From Glycomyces terrestris (GTDB lineage: Bacteria > Actinomycetota > Actinomycetes > Mycobacteriales > Micromonosporaceae): a stretch of DNA of 64,000 bases. The notes under the pieces were generated by a model. The model was not told where the DNA came from. It worked only from the letters and a program-made list of their open reading frames with translations, and searched no databases. The position numbers and the translations under genes are program-made. The stretch is from NCBI RefSeq assembly GCF_003933745.1, contig NZ_RSEB01000002.1, positions 186,001 to 250,000 of the forward strand, given 5' to 3'. Below, in pieces: positions 8,280 to 18,906 of this stretch (the stretch's first letter is position 1; the number at the start of each line of letters is the position of its first letter).

Positions 8280-8362
8280 CGCACGGTCTGAGTGGTGACA
8301 TTCCACTGCCCGGCCCGGCGCATGGTCTGAGTGCCGTGTGACATTCCACCTCCCGGGCCGGC
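8278..8362. repeat. Two short degenerate repeats following the 148-bp units
   Basis: Two imperfect copies of about 40 bp start GGCGCACGGTCTGAGTG (8278) and GGCGCATGGTCTGAGTG (8318). Each includes GTGACATTCCAC and a CCCGGGCCGG-like tail. They share GTGACAT...TTCCAC with the larger units and are probably eroded copies. The remaining bases between 7900 and 8449 hold no gene. Confidence 0.5.
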
Positions 8363-8449
8363 CCCGTCAGCCGTGCGGACCGGGACGCACGCCTCTCTCC
8401 CTCCCGGTCCCGCCGCTTCGGCCCGGCGGGGCGGGTGACAATGGTCCGC

Positions 8450-9067
8450 ATGTCCAACGGTCCAGGCGAGCAGCCAGAGCACTACTTCAGCGAGCAGCCC
8501 GCGGTCGACGACCGCGAGCGCACCATCGGGTTCGAACTCGACGGCGTCGAGTACGAGCTGACGACCTCGACCGGCGTCTTCTCCGGCAACCGCCTCGACC
8601 CGGGCACGAGCGTGCTCCTGCACAAGGTGGTCCTGCCCGAGGAGCCCGGCGTCTTCCTCGACCTCGGGTGCGGCTACGGCCCGATCACCAAGGTCCTCGC
8701 CCAGCGCGAGGACGCCGAGGTCTGGGCCGTCGACGTCAACCGCCGCGCCCTGGACCTGACCCGCCGCAACACCGCGGACGTCCCTGGCACGGTCCGCACC
8801 GCGGCCCCCGAGGACGTCCCCGCCGACCTCCGGTTCGACGAGATCTGGTCCAACCCGCCGATCAAGGTCGGCAAGGAGGCCCTGCACGAACTCCTCGACA
8901 CCTGGCTGCCGCGCCTGAAGGACGGCGGCGTCGCCTGGCTCGTCGTCTCCAAGCACCTCGGCGCCGACTCGCTCGCGCGCTGGCTCGCCGAGCGCGGCTG
9001 GGCCGTCGACAAGCACGCGAGCGCGAAGGGCTACCGGGTCCTGCGCGTCGACCGCGTCGCGGCCTAG
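8450..9067 (+). CDS. Class I SAM-dependent methyltransferase (RsmC-like)
   Basis: The 205-residue protein has methyltransferase motif I VFLDLGCGYGPITKVLA (SAM binding) at about 67-83, an acidic end of strand 2 (VWAVDVNRRAL) and the catalytic NPPI motif (IWSNPPIKVGKE). NPPI is typical of RsmC/RlmG-type enzymes that methylate the exocyclic amine of guanine in rRNA. It is about the size of the C-terminal half of E. coli RsmC, as usual in actinobacteria. Starts at 8435 (GTG), 8441 (ATG) and 8450 (ATG) are in frame. The last is preferred because GACAAT at 8437-8442 would be a leaderless -10 box and no ribosome site is seen. The exact rRNA target is not known. Confidence 0.8.
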   Translation: MSNGPGEQPEHYFSEQPAVDDRERTIGFELDGVEYELTTSTGVFSGNRLDPGTSVLLHKVVLPEEPGVFLDLGCGYGPITKVLAQREDAEVWAVDVNRRALDLTRRNTADVPGTVRTAAPEDVPADLRFDEIWSNPPIKVGKEALHELLDTWLPRLKDGGVAWLVVSKHLGADSLARWLAERGWAVDKHASAKGYRVLRVDRVAA

Positions 9068-9074
9068 CGCCGAA

Positions 9075-9133
9075 ACCGGCGGGGCGCATCGCGCCCCGCC
9101 GGTCCCGGTACTCGCCGGGGCGCGACGCGCCCC
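9075..9133. terminator. Clustered terminator hairpins between convergent genes
   Basis: Hairpin 1 is a perfect 13-bp stem (9075-9087 with 9091-9103, loop ATC). Hairpin 2 is a 7-bp stem (GGGGCGC-GAC-GCGCCCC, 9117-9133). A third, weaker GGGGC...GCCCC follows near 9150-9164. All share the CGCCGGGGCGC core. They separate the methyltransferase from the minus-strand glycosidase gene. There is no T-tract. Confidence 0.7.
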
Positions 9134-9207
9134 CTCTGCTTCATCCGCCGGGGCGCGGAGCCCCGATGGCCTGGTGGCGCGGCGGCATCGCGTGCCGCCG
9201 CTCGCCG

Positions 9208-11307
9208 CTACTGGATGCCCTCCTTGACGAGCCGCCACTGCTGGCAGGCCGCACCGTTCGAGGTCCACTGCTGCGCCACGGCGCCGTCCGCTGTGGAGCA
9301 GCCGGCGATCTCGAGGAGCTTGCCGCTGTTGGCGTTCGCGAACGTCCAGTAGCCGCCGCTGGTCGCGGCCGTCCACGACTGGGTGGCGCTGCCGGTCGGG
9401 CCCCACTGGACGGCGTCGACCCCGTCGGCGGTCTGCGCGGAGGGGATCTCCAGGAGCTTGCCGCTGTTGCGGTTGACGAGCTGCACGGTGGAGCCGCCGG
9501 TGACGGTCCAGCGCTGGGTGGCATGGTTCGTGTCGCCCCACTGGCCCGCGGCCGCGCCGTCGGCGGTCAACGCGCTGAGGACTTCGAGGTACTTGCCGCT
9601 GTTGCGGTTCTGCACCTGGAAGACCGGGTCGAGCGCGGTGCTGCGGTAGAGGTGGATCACGTCGAGTTCGGCGAAGTTCGTCGCCTTCGAGAACCGGATC
9701 GTGTTGCTGCCGGCGTTGAGCGTCACGGACTTCTGGGCCCACGCGAAGCGGCCCCAGTCCACGGTGGCCGGATAGCTGATCGAGGAGGCGGCGCCGCCGT
9801 TGACGCTGACGGAGTGGGTCGCGGTCGAGCCGAAGCCGTTGTCGTAGCGGACGTTCATCGTGTAGGTCCCGGCGGCCGGGACGTTCACGGTGAACTCGAC
9901 ATAGTCGCCGGTGTCGTTGATGTTGCCGATCTTCGACCCGTTCGAGGCCTGCACGTGCGTCACGGTGGAGACGCTGTTCAGCGCGGCGTTCTCGGCCTCG
10001 TACTGCTGGGCGTCGAGCGGGATCGAGCCGACGCGGATGTCGTTCAGGTCGGTGGTCGTGTTCTCGACGTTCACGGCCTGGTAGAGGGTGCGGCCGTCGG
10101 CGCCCACGTCGATGCCCTGGGCGAAGCCGCTGAAGTTGCCGCCCTGGGTGTCGCTGGCGTCGTAGGTGACCGCCATCGGCAGGCGCTCCCACGGGCCCTC
10201 GCCGAGGTTGTAGTTGACGTAGAAGTTCTGGCCGCCGTCGATGTTGCCGCTCGCGTCGAGCGACCACTTCGAGGCCACCACGACCATCCCCTTCGGACCT
10301 CCGGTGGGCACCCACTTGACGTACGGCGAGGAGCCGATGCCCCGCCCGTCCGCGAGCTTGATCGGGGTGCCGATGCTGGTGGTCGTGCCCCAGTTGAGGC
10401 CGTCGTTGGAGATCTTGTAGTAGACCGGCGCGGTGTTCTGGGACTGGCTGGGGCGGTTGACGACCTCGAAGGTCGCCATGTAGCGGCCGTCGGGCAGCTC
10501 GGTCACCGTGATCATGCCGGGCCGGTCGGACCGGTTGTTCGGGGCCGAGACGTTCACCAGGGAGCCCCAGGTCTGGCCGCCGTCGGTGGAGCGGCGGTAG
10601 GAGACGGCTTGGAGGACGCCGTTCGCCTTCTGGCGCTCGTCGGAGTAGTACGCGACGAGGCCGCCGTTGGCGTCGATCGCCAGCGAGGGCTCCCACACGG
10701 TGGTGGTGGTCGAGCTCGGGCTCGGGTCGTACACGGCCGGGCCGCCGGAGTCGATGGTGCTCAGGTAGCTCCAGCTGGTGCCCCGGTCGGTGCTCTTGTA
10801 GACGACCAGGCGGCTGGAGGAGCGGTCCTCGGGCATGATCATGCCCGCCAGGAGGATCGTGCCGGCGGTGAGGTTCCCGGTGGTCTCGGAGACCTCGAAC
10901 AGGAACGGCTGCGCGGTGCGCGTCAAGGCCGGGAACTGGTCGCTCGGGTTCACGTCGGCGACGTGCGTCCAGCTCACGCCGTCGTTGGTGCTGCGGTAGA
11001 TCGGGTAGACCTGCTCGTTGTTCTGGAGGACGAGCTTGTCGAAGGTGACCAGCTGCGTGCCGTTCGAGGAGCCGGCGTGCTTGAGCACGATGATCTTGGC
11101 GTAGGTGGTGCCGGCGGGCGTGCCGCCTTCGGGGTTGAACGAGCTGCCCGCCGCGGGCGAGAACACGAGGGCGCCGTTCCCGGTGGTGACGGCCGCCGCG
11201 GGAGCGGGGGACCACCCGATGGACGCGGCCGTGGCGGCGAGCACGAGGACCGCCGCGAGGAGGAGGGCGCCTCCTCGCCGCAGGTCGAGGAGTAGGGATT
11301 GTCGCAT
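9208..11307 (-). CDS. Secreted sialidase-fold glycosidase with CBM6/35 and ricin-type lectin domains
   Basis: The 699-residue protein has a signal peptide (residues 1-40, ending PAPAAA). Residues about 45-380 form a six-bladed propeller with Asp-box repeats (STNDGVSWTHV, STDRGTSWSYL, STDGGQTWGSL). This fits a GH93-like exo-arabinanase or another sialidase-superfamily enzyme. Residues about 395-530 (QYEAENAALNSVSTV...DTGDYVEFTVNVPAAGTY) form a CBM6/CBM35 module. Residues 540-699 hold three ricin-B-like repeats (NRNSGKYLEV...QRW, NRNSGKLLEI...QSW, NANSGKLLEI...QQW). It probably releases sugars from plant cell-wall arabinan or a similar glycan. The start at 11307 has GGGAG 6-7 nt upstream and a palindromic operator behind it. 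Confidence 0.82.
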   Translation of the reverse strand: MRQSLLLDLRRGGALLLAAVLVLAATAASIGWSPAPAAAVTTGNGALVFSPAAGSSFNPEGGTPAGTTYAKIIVLKHAGSSNGTQLVTFDKLVLQNNEQVYPIYRSTNDGVSWTHVADVNPSDQFPALTRTAQPFLFEVSETTGNLTAGTILLAGMIMPEDRSSSRLVVYKSTDRGTSWSYLSTIDSGGPAVYDPSPSSTTTTVWEPSLAIDANGGLVAYYSDERQKANGVLQAVSYRRSTDGGQTWGSLVNVSAPNNRSDRPGMITVTELPDGRYMATFEVVNRPSQSQNTAPVYYKISNDGLNWGTTTSIGTPIKLADGRGIGSSPYVKWVPTGGPKGMVVVASKWSLDASGNIDGGQNFYVNYNLGEGPWERLPMAVTYDASDTQGGNFSGFAQGIDVGADGRTLYQAVNVENTTTDLNDIRVGSIPLDAQQYEAENAALNSVSTVTHVQASNGSKIGNINDTGDYVEFTVNVPAAGTYTMNVRYDNGFGSTATHSVSVNGGAASSISYPATVDWGRFAWAQKSVTLNAGSNTIRFSKATNFAELDVIHLYRSTALDPVFQVQNRNSGKYLEVLSALTADGAAAGQWGDTNHATQRWTVTGGSTVQLVNRNSGKLLEIPSAQTADGVDAVQWGPTGSATQSWTAATSGGYWTFANANSGKLLEIAGCSTADGAVAQQWTSNGAACQQWRLVKEGIQ

Positions 11308-11324
11308 GAGGAGCTCCCGTTCTT

Positions 11325-11336
11325 TACAACGTTGTA
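11325..11336. promoter_or_regulatory. LacI-family-type operator of the glycosidase gene
   Basis: TACAACGTTGTA is a perfect 12-bp palindrome with the central AACGTT core common to LacI/GalR-family operators in actinobacteria. It lies 18 bp upstream of the glycosidase start on the minus strand, so it would overlap the promoter or early transcript. This predicts induction by a breakdown sugar. The cognate repressor is not in the window. Confidence 0.6.
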
Positions 11337-11485
11337 GTATGGGTGCGGGTCATCGTAAGACTCCCCGGGGCCGGAGGTCAAGCCCCAGGTCACAGGTGTA
11401 AAAGTGGCCTCAAACGGGCCGCGCGGGGCAATGGCGACAGCAGCGCGGGTCCGCGAACCGCCGTGTCCGCTTGCTGACACACCGG

Positions 11486-11515
11486 TTGCGAAGACCGCTC
11501 GCGATGGCGTAGCGT
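11486..11515 (+). promoter_or_regulatory. Putative promoter of the thiamine operon
   Basis: TTGCGA at 11486-11491 and TAGCGT at 11510-11515 are separated by 18 bp. A start near 11522 would place the TPP riboswitch at the very 5' end of the transcript. The rest of 11337-11485 shows nothing recognisable. Confidence 0.45.
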
Positions 11516-11531
11516 GACGGCCGAACAACGA

Positions 11532-11620
11532 AACCCGCGGGAGTCCGATGCATCGGGCTGAGAGGGGACTGGGTAGTCCCGACCGTCGAACCTGATCCAG
11601 ATCATGCTGGCGCAGGGAGA
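11532..11620 (+). ncRNA. TPP riboswitch (THI element)
   Basis: The conserved TPP aptamer blocks are present in order: CCCGCGGGAGTCC (P1/P2 5' side), GGGCTGAGAGGGG (J2-3 containing CTGAGA), then GACCGTCGAACCTGATCC, AGATCATGCTGG and CGCAGGGAGA. CTGAGA pairs with the pyrimidine-sensing arm, and the GAACCTGATC...GG block binds the pyrophosphate. The aptamer ends 8 bp before the thiE ATG and overlaps AGGGAGAAGGAG, the ribosome-binding region. Control is therefore most likely at translation initiation: TPP binding would hide the ribosome site. The identification is very secure; the mechanism is inferred from spacing. Confidence 0.95.
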
Positions 11621-11628
11621 AGGAGCCT

Positions 11629-12651
11629 ATGCGCGCTATCCGCCTACCCCGGCTGCACGTCGTCACCGACACCCGAGTCCCCGCCCCGGGACGGCCCGAC
11701 CCGCTGACCGTCGTCGAGGCCGCGCTCGCGGCCGGCGCGCGGCTCGTCCAGGTCCGGCCCGAGGACCACTACACCGACCGCGCGGCGTACGACTTCGCCG
11801 CCGCCGTCGCCGAGCGCTGCGCCGAGTACGGCGCGGTGTGCCTGGTCAACGACCGCGTGCACATCGCCCAGGCCGTGGGCGCGCACGGCGTCCACCTCGG
11901 CGCCGACGACCTCCCGCTCGACGCCGGCCGCCGCCTCCTCCCCGCCCGCGCGATCATCGGCGGCACCTGCCGCGACCCCGAGTCGGCCCGCGCGGCCCGC
12001 CGCGCCGGCGCCACCTACCTCGGCGTCGGGCCCGTCTGGGGCACCACCACCAAGGCCGGGCTGCCGCGGCCGATCGGCCTCGACGGCCTCGCCGCCGTCT
12101 GCGCCGCCGTCGACCTCCCCGTGATCGCCATCGGCGGCATCACCGCCGAACGCGCCGCGCAGTGCCGCGACGCCGGCGCGCACGGCGTCGCGGTCGTCGG
12201 CGCCATCTCCGCCGCCGCCGATCCGGCCGCAGCCACTGCGGAACTGCTTGCGGCCGTTGGAGAGACGGCCGTGCCGACGGCTCCGCCGCGAACGTGGGCG
12301 CGGGCCGATCAGGGCGCCCGCTCGACAGCCGAGTTGGCTCGCGAAGACTCGGCCCCCGATCCCGCCACCACTGCGGAACTGCTTGCGGCCGTAGGAGAGA
12401 CGACCGTGACGGAGGTTCCGTCGCGAACGCGGGCTGACCAGGGCGCTCGCTCGGCCACCGAATCCGATCGCGAAGACTCGACCCTCGATCGCGACGCGCC
12501 CGCCCCGACGGTGCGGACCGGTCGCACCGAGTCCTCCCGCCCGGACCTCCGCAGTGGCCGCGCCGCCCTCCCCGCCGGGGACCCGCGGATCGACCGCGAC
12601 CAGCCGCCCCCGGACCCAACCGGGGTCCTGCGAGGGACGGGCGAACGCTGA
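11629..12651 (+). CDS. thiE: Thiamine-phosphate synthase with repeat-derived C-terminal tail
   Basis: Residues 1 to about 202 are a complete ThiE TIM barrel: LVQVRPEDHYTDR, CLVNDRVHIAQAVGAHGVHLGADDLP, IIGGTCRDPESARAA, TYLGVGPVWGTTTKAG (pyrophosphate loop) and PVIAIGGI. It joins HMP pyrophosphate to thiazole phosphate to give thiamine phosphate. Normal ThiE is about 210 residues; this one has 340. The extra 138 residues are Arg/Asp/Ala/Thr-rich and include a tandem duplication (TAELLAAVGET...RADQGARS...REDS, 45 then 43 residues). The tail is unlikely to be catalytic. First gene of the operon behind the TPP riboswitch; its TGA overlaps the thiO ATG. Confidence 0.93.
   Translation: MRAIRLPRLHVVTDTRVPAPGRPDPLTVVEAALAAGARLVQVRPEDHYTDRAAYDFAAAVAERCAEYGAVCLVNDRVHIAQAVGAHGVHLGADDLPLDAGRRLLPARAIIGGTCRDPESARAARRAGATYLGVGPVWGTTTKAGLPRPIGLDGLAAVCAAVDLPVIAIGGITAERAAQCRDAGAHGVAVVGAISAAADPAAATAELLAAVGETAVPTAPPRTWARADQGARSTAELAREDSAPDPATTAELLAAVGETTVTEVPSRTRADQGARSATESDREDSTLDRDAPAPTVRTGRTESSRPDLRSGRAALPAGDPRIDRDQPPPDPTGVLRGTGER
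12235..12498. repeat. Tandem duplication inside the thiE 3' end
   Basis: Two adjacent units begin with the identical ACTGCGGAACTGCTTGCGG block: 12235-12369 (135 bp) and 12370-12498 (about 129 bp, two codons shorter). Shared blocks include GGAGAGACG, GACCAGGGCGC/GATCAGGGCGC and CGCGAAGACTCG. The first unit starts exactly where the ThiE barrel should end, which suggests repeat DNA inserted at the gene's end and was kept in frame. Confidence 0.75.
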
Positions 12652-13711
12652 TGCGCGTCGCCGTCGTCGGCGCCGGGTCGATCGGGCTCGCCGTCGCGTG
12701 GCGGGCCGCTCAGGCCGGGGCCGAGGTCGTCGTGCACGACCCCGAGCCCGGTTCCGGCGCCTCCCGCGTGGCCGCCGGCATGATCGCCCCCGTCACCGAA
12801 TCCCACTACGGCGAAGCGGCCCTGACCCCGTTCATGGCCGCCTCCGCCGACGCCTGGCCCGCCTTCGCCCGCGAACTCGAGGCCGCCTCCGGCCTCCCGG
12901 TCGGCTTCCGCGACATCCCGACCGTCGTCGTCGGCGTCGAGGACGGCGACCGCGCCGAAGTCGAGCGCCAGACCGAGCTCTACCGCCTCACCGCCCGTGA
13001 GGTCGAGACCCTGACCGGCCGCGCCGTCCGCCGCACCGAACCCCTGCTGAGCCACCGCGTCCGGGCCGGCGTCCTCGCCGCCGAGGACCGCGCGGTCGAC
13101 CCGCGCGCCGTCCACGACGCCCTCCTCGCCGCGGCCGACCGCGCCGGCGTGCGCCTCGAACCCACCGCCGTCGACGATCTCGATGCGGTCGACGCCGACC
13201 GCGTCGTGATCGCCGCCGGCTGCGGCTCCGCGCGCTTCGGACTCCCGGTGCGGCCCGTGCGCGGCGTCGTGCTCCGGCTCAGGGCCGCACCGGAACAGCC
13301 CGTCCCGCGCACCACCGTGCGCGGCTACGTCAAAGGCGGCAGCGTCTACATCGTCACCCGCGAGCACGGCGAAGTCGTCATCGGCGCGACCAGCGACGAA
13401 CGCGGCTTCGACAGCACCACCGGCACCGCCGGCGCCGTCCACGACCTCCTGCGGCGGGCGATCGAACTCGTGCCCGAGACCGCCGAGTACCACCTCGCCG
13501 AAGTCAGCGTCGGCTTCCGGCCCGGCACCCCCGACAACCTGCCGCTCATCGGCCGCCTCGACCCGCGCACCCTCGCCGCCACCGGCCACTACCGCAACGG
13601 CATCGCCCTCGTCCCCGCCACCGCGACCGCCGTCGCCGCACTCCTCGCCGGCGGCGACCCCGGCCCCGTCGCGGCCTTTGCCCCGCAGCGGTTCACCGAA
13701 CAGGAGGAAAC

Positions 13712-13715
<4 letters not shown>
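12651..13715 (+). CDS. thiO: Glycine oxidase ThiO
   Basis: The 354-residue FAD-dependent amine oxidase of the DAO family starts with the Rossmann fingerprint VAVVGAGSIGLAVAWRAAQAGAEVVVHD and ends with GFRPGTPDNLPLIGRLD and ATGHYRNGIALVPATA, both typical of ThiO. It oxidises glycine to dehydroglycine (iminoacetate), the C2-N unit for the thiazole ring in aerobic bacteria. Its position between thiE and thiS supports this over other DAO-type activities. The ATG at 12651 overlaps the thiE TGA by one base. Its stop overlaps the thiS GTG. Confidence 0.94.
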
Positions 13716-15524
<1,809 letters not shown>

Positions 15525-15538
15525 ATCGAGGGCAGCAC

Positions 15539-15691
15539 AAGCACCGCCCGATTCGCGGATTCCGGGCCCCCGGCATCAACCCTGCCCCAAGGGTCCGACA
15601 TCGCGGAGGCGGCGGATCGGCTGGTCCGCGAGAGGTTTTCAAGCAGCCCAAGCACCGCCCGAATCGCGGATTCCGGGCCCCCGGGTCCAAA
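15539..15691. repeat. Pair of 42-bp direct repeats between thiD and thiC
   Basis: The repeats at about 15539-15580 and 15650-15691 start AAGCACCGCCCG and run through CGCGGATTCCGGGCCCCC. They differ at a few positions and are spaced 111 bp apart. They occupy the only large gap in the thi operon (15525-15763). The function is unknown; they contain a GGGGGCCC inverted core but no clear terminator. No second TPP riboswitch lies before thiC. Confidence 0.6.
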
Positions 15692-15709
15692 CCTGCGGCA
15701 TAGGTATGA

Positions 15710-17446
<1,737 letters not shown>

Positions 17447-17455
17447 CGGGCCGGT

Positions 17456-17481
17456 CCCGCGGCCCCGGGCGGGGCCGCGGG
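17456..17481 (+). terminator. Terminator of the thiamine operon
   Basis: A perfect 11-bp all-G/C stem (17456-17466 with 17471-17481) with a GGGC loop lies 10 bp after the thiC stop. It has no T-tract, the form usual in high-GC actinobacteria. Confidence 0.75.
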
Positions 17482-17510
17482 GCCTGTATCCGAGGTCACG
17501 GCGGCCGCCT

Positions 17511-17539
17511 TCAAGCGGGCCGCCACCACCGCGTAGACT
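17511..17539 (+). promoter_or_regulatory. Promoter of rplM-rpsI
   Basis: TTCAAG (17511-17516) and TAGACT (17534-17539) are exactly 17 bp apart. The predicted start near 17546 gives an untranslated leader of about 180 nt before rplM. Confidence 0.6.
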
Positions 17540-17604
17540 TGGCAGCTGTTGTTCGAGTGCCACCGCACCAGGCCGCCCGCGCGGCCGCCGCGGCGGCGCT
17601 GTCC

Positions 17605-17695
17605 AACGAATCCCGGACGGCCGCGATGCGGCCGGCGCGCGCCGCCAGCGGCCGCGGGGATTCAGGCGGTCCCGCCCTCATCTGCGGGATTCGTT
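17605..17695 (+). promoter_or_regulatory. Structured leader of rplM with long-range 11-bp pairing
   Basis: AACGAATCCCG (17605-17615) and CGGGATTCGTT (17685-17695) are perfect complements that would close a 69-nt GC-rich internal region rich in GGCCGCG repeats. The structure ends 30 nt before the rplM GTG. By analogy with L13-binding leaders in other bacteria this may be an autoregulatory element. That is inference; no known RNA family was matched. Confidence 0.45.
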
Positions 17696-17725
17696 CCACA
17701 CCGACAACGAAAGCTAGGTAACACT

Positions 17726-18169
17726 GTGCCGACGTACAGCCCCAAAGCGGGTGACATCGAACCGCAGTGGCTCGTGATCGACGCGACCGACGTGGTGTTG
17801 GGTCGTCTCGCGACGCACGCAGCCGATCTGCTCCGCGGCAAGCACAAGCCCACGTTCACGCCGAACGCCGACACCGGCGACTACGTCATCGTGGTCAACG
17901 CCGACAAGGTCGTGCTCACCCGCAACAAGCTCCAGACCAAGAAGGCCTACCGCCACTCCGGCTTCCCGGGCGGTCTCAAGGAGAAGTCCTACGCCGAGCT
18001 GATGGAGAAGGCCCCGCACAAGGTGGTCGAGAAGGCCGTCATCGGCATGCTGCCCAAGACCAAGCTCGGTCGCAGCGTATTCAAGAAGCTGAAGGTCTAC
18101 GCGGGCCCCGGCCACCCGCACGCCGCCCAGCAGCCGAAGCCGTACGAGATCACGAAGGTCGCGCAGTAG
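17726..18169 (+). CDS. rplM: 50S ribosomal protein uL13
   Basis: The 147-residue protein has the L13 core: [64 protein letters not shown] and [12 protein letters not shown]. It is an early-assembly protein of the large subunit. The GTG at 17726 is preceded by AGGTAAC; longer in-frame starts upstream would read through the leader and are rejected. It is followed 19 bp later by rpsI, the usual pairing. Confidence 0.97.
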   Translation: MPTYSPKAGDIEPQWLVIDATDVVLGRLATHAADLLRGKHKPTFTPNADTGDYVIVVNADKVVLTRNKLQTKKAYRHSGFPGGLKEKSYAELMEKAPHKVVEKAVIGMLPKTKLGRSVFKKLKVYAGPGHPHAAQQPKPYEITKVAQ

Positions 18170-18188
18170 GCGCGGGCGAGGAGCAGAC

Positions 18189-18716
18189 ATGAGTGACGAG
18201 ATCCAGGCCACCGAGGCCGTCGAAACCGAGGCCCCCGAGGCCGCCGCCGAGCCCGTCGAGGTCCCGGTCGAGGTCCCCGCCGACGTCGCCGCCGCGCCGT
18301 CCGTGCCCACCATCCCCGTGGTCCCCGTCGACCGCCCCATCCAGACCGTGGGCCGCCGCAAGCGCGCCATCGCCCGCGTCCGCCTGGTCCCGGGCACCGG
18401 CAAGTACGTCGTCAACGGCAAGAGCCTCGAGGACTACTTCCCGTCCAAGGTCCACCAGCAGACCGTCGCGGAGCCCTTCGTGACCGTCGAGGCCGGCGAC
18501 AACTTCGACGTCCTGGTCAACATCCACGGCGGCGGCGCCACCGGCCAGGCCGGCGCCCTGCGCCTCGGCATCGCCCGCGCCCTCGTGGAGATCGACCCGA
18601 ACACCCGCCCGGCCCTCAAGGCCGCCGGCTTCCTGACCCGCGACGCCCGCGAGAAGGAATCGAAGAAGTACGGCCTCAAGAAGGCCCGCAAGGCGCCGCA
18701 GTACTCGAAGCGCTAG
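18189..18716 (+). CDS. rpsI: 30S ribosomal protein uS9
   Basis: The protein has 175 residues. Residues about 50-175 are the S9 core: [48 protein letters not shown], the basic C-terminus [13 protein letters not shown] that reaches P-site tRNA. The first 45 residues are an acidic Glu/Ala/Val/Pro tail, as in other actinobacterial S9 proteins. It is cotranscribed with rplM and ends before the terminator at 18764. Confidence 0.97.
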   Translation: MSDEIQATEAVETEAPEAAAEPVEVPVEVPADVAAAPSVPTIPVVPVDRPIQTVGRRKRAIARVRLVPGTGKYVVNGKSLEDYFPSKVHQQTVAEPFVTVEAGDNFDVLVNIHGGGATGQAGALRLGIARALVEIDPNTRPALKAAGFLTRDAREKESKKYGLKKARKAPQYSKR

Positions 18717-18746
18717 CACGCCTTCCCTCTTCCGAGAGGGACGCGC

Positions 18747-18752
18747 TAGTCT
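18747..18752 (+). promoter_or_regulatory. Possible -10 box between rpsI and glmM
   Basis: TAGTCT resembles an actinobacterial -10 box, but it lies before the rpsI terminator and has no good -35, so its use for glmM is doubtful. A small hairpin CCCTCT-TCCG-AGAGGG (18725-18740) overlaps. Confidence 0.2.
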
Positions 18753-18763
18753 GCACAAGCGAC

Positions 18764-18802
18764 GGGGCTGCCGAGGAGGACATCCTCGGCGGCCCCTTTT
18801 TC
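18764..18802 (+). terminator. Rho-independent terminator of rplM-rpsI
   Basis: A 14-bp stem with a single G.T pair (18764-18777 with 18783-18796) and a 5-nt loop is followed by six T. It is one of the few terminators here with a true T-tract. Confidence 0.92.
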
Positions 18803-18906
18803 CATGCCACCCGGCAGGCCGACCGGCACTGCCGCCGACCGACAGGTCCGGTCCCGGCCCGCAGCCCGCAGCAGAGGCCCGCGAGCACAGCACCGGCACC
18901 GCCAAG

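Noticed and set aside
7973-11215. 1080-residue minus-strand open frame covering the glycosidase and tRNA-like repeats
   Set aside because: It is a shadow frame of the glycosidase and methyltransferase genes; its last part is only the translated repeat DNA.
11521-11628. Second TPP riboswitch sought upstream of thiC
   Set aside because: Only one THI element is present, before thiE; 15525-15763 lacks CTGAGA and the AACCTGATC block.
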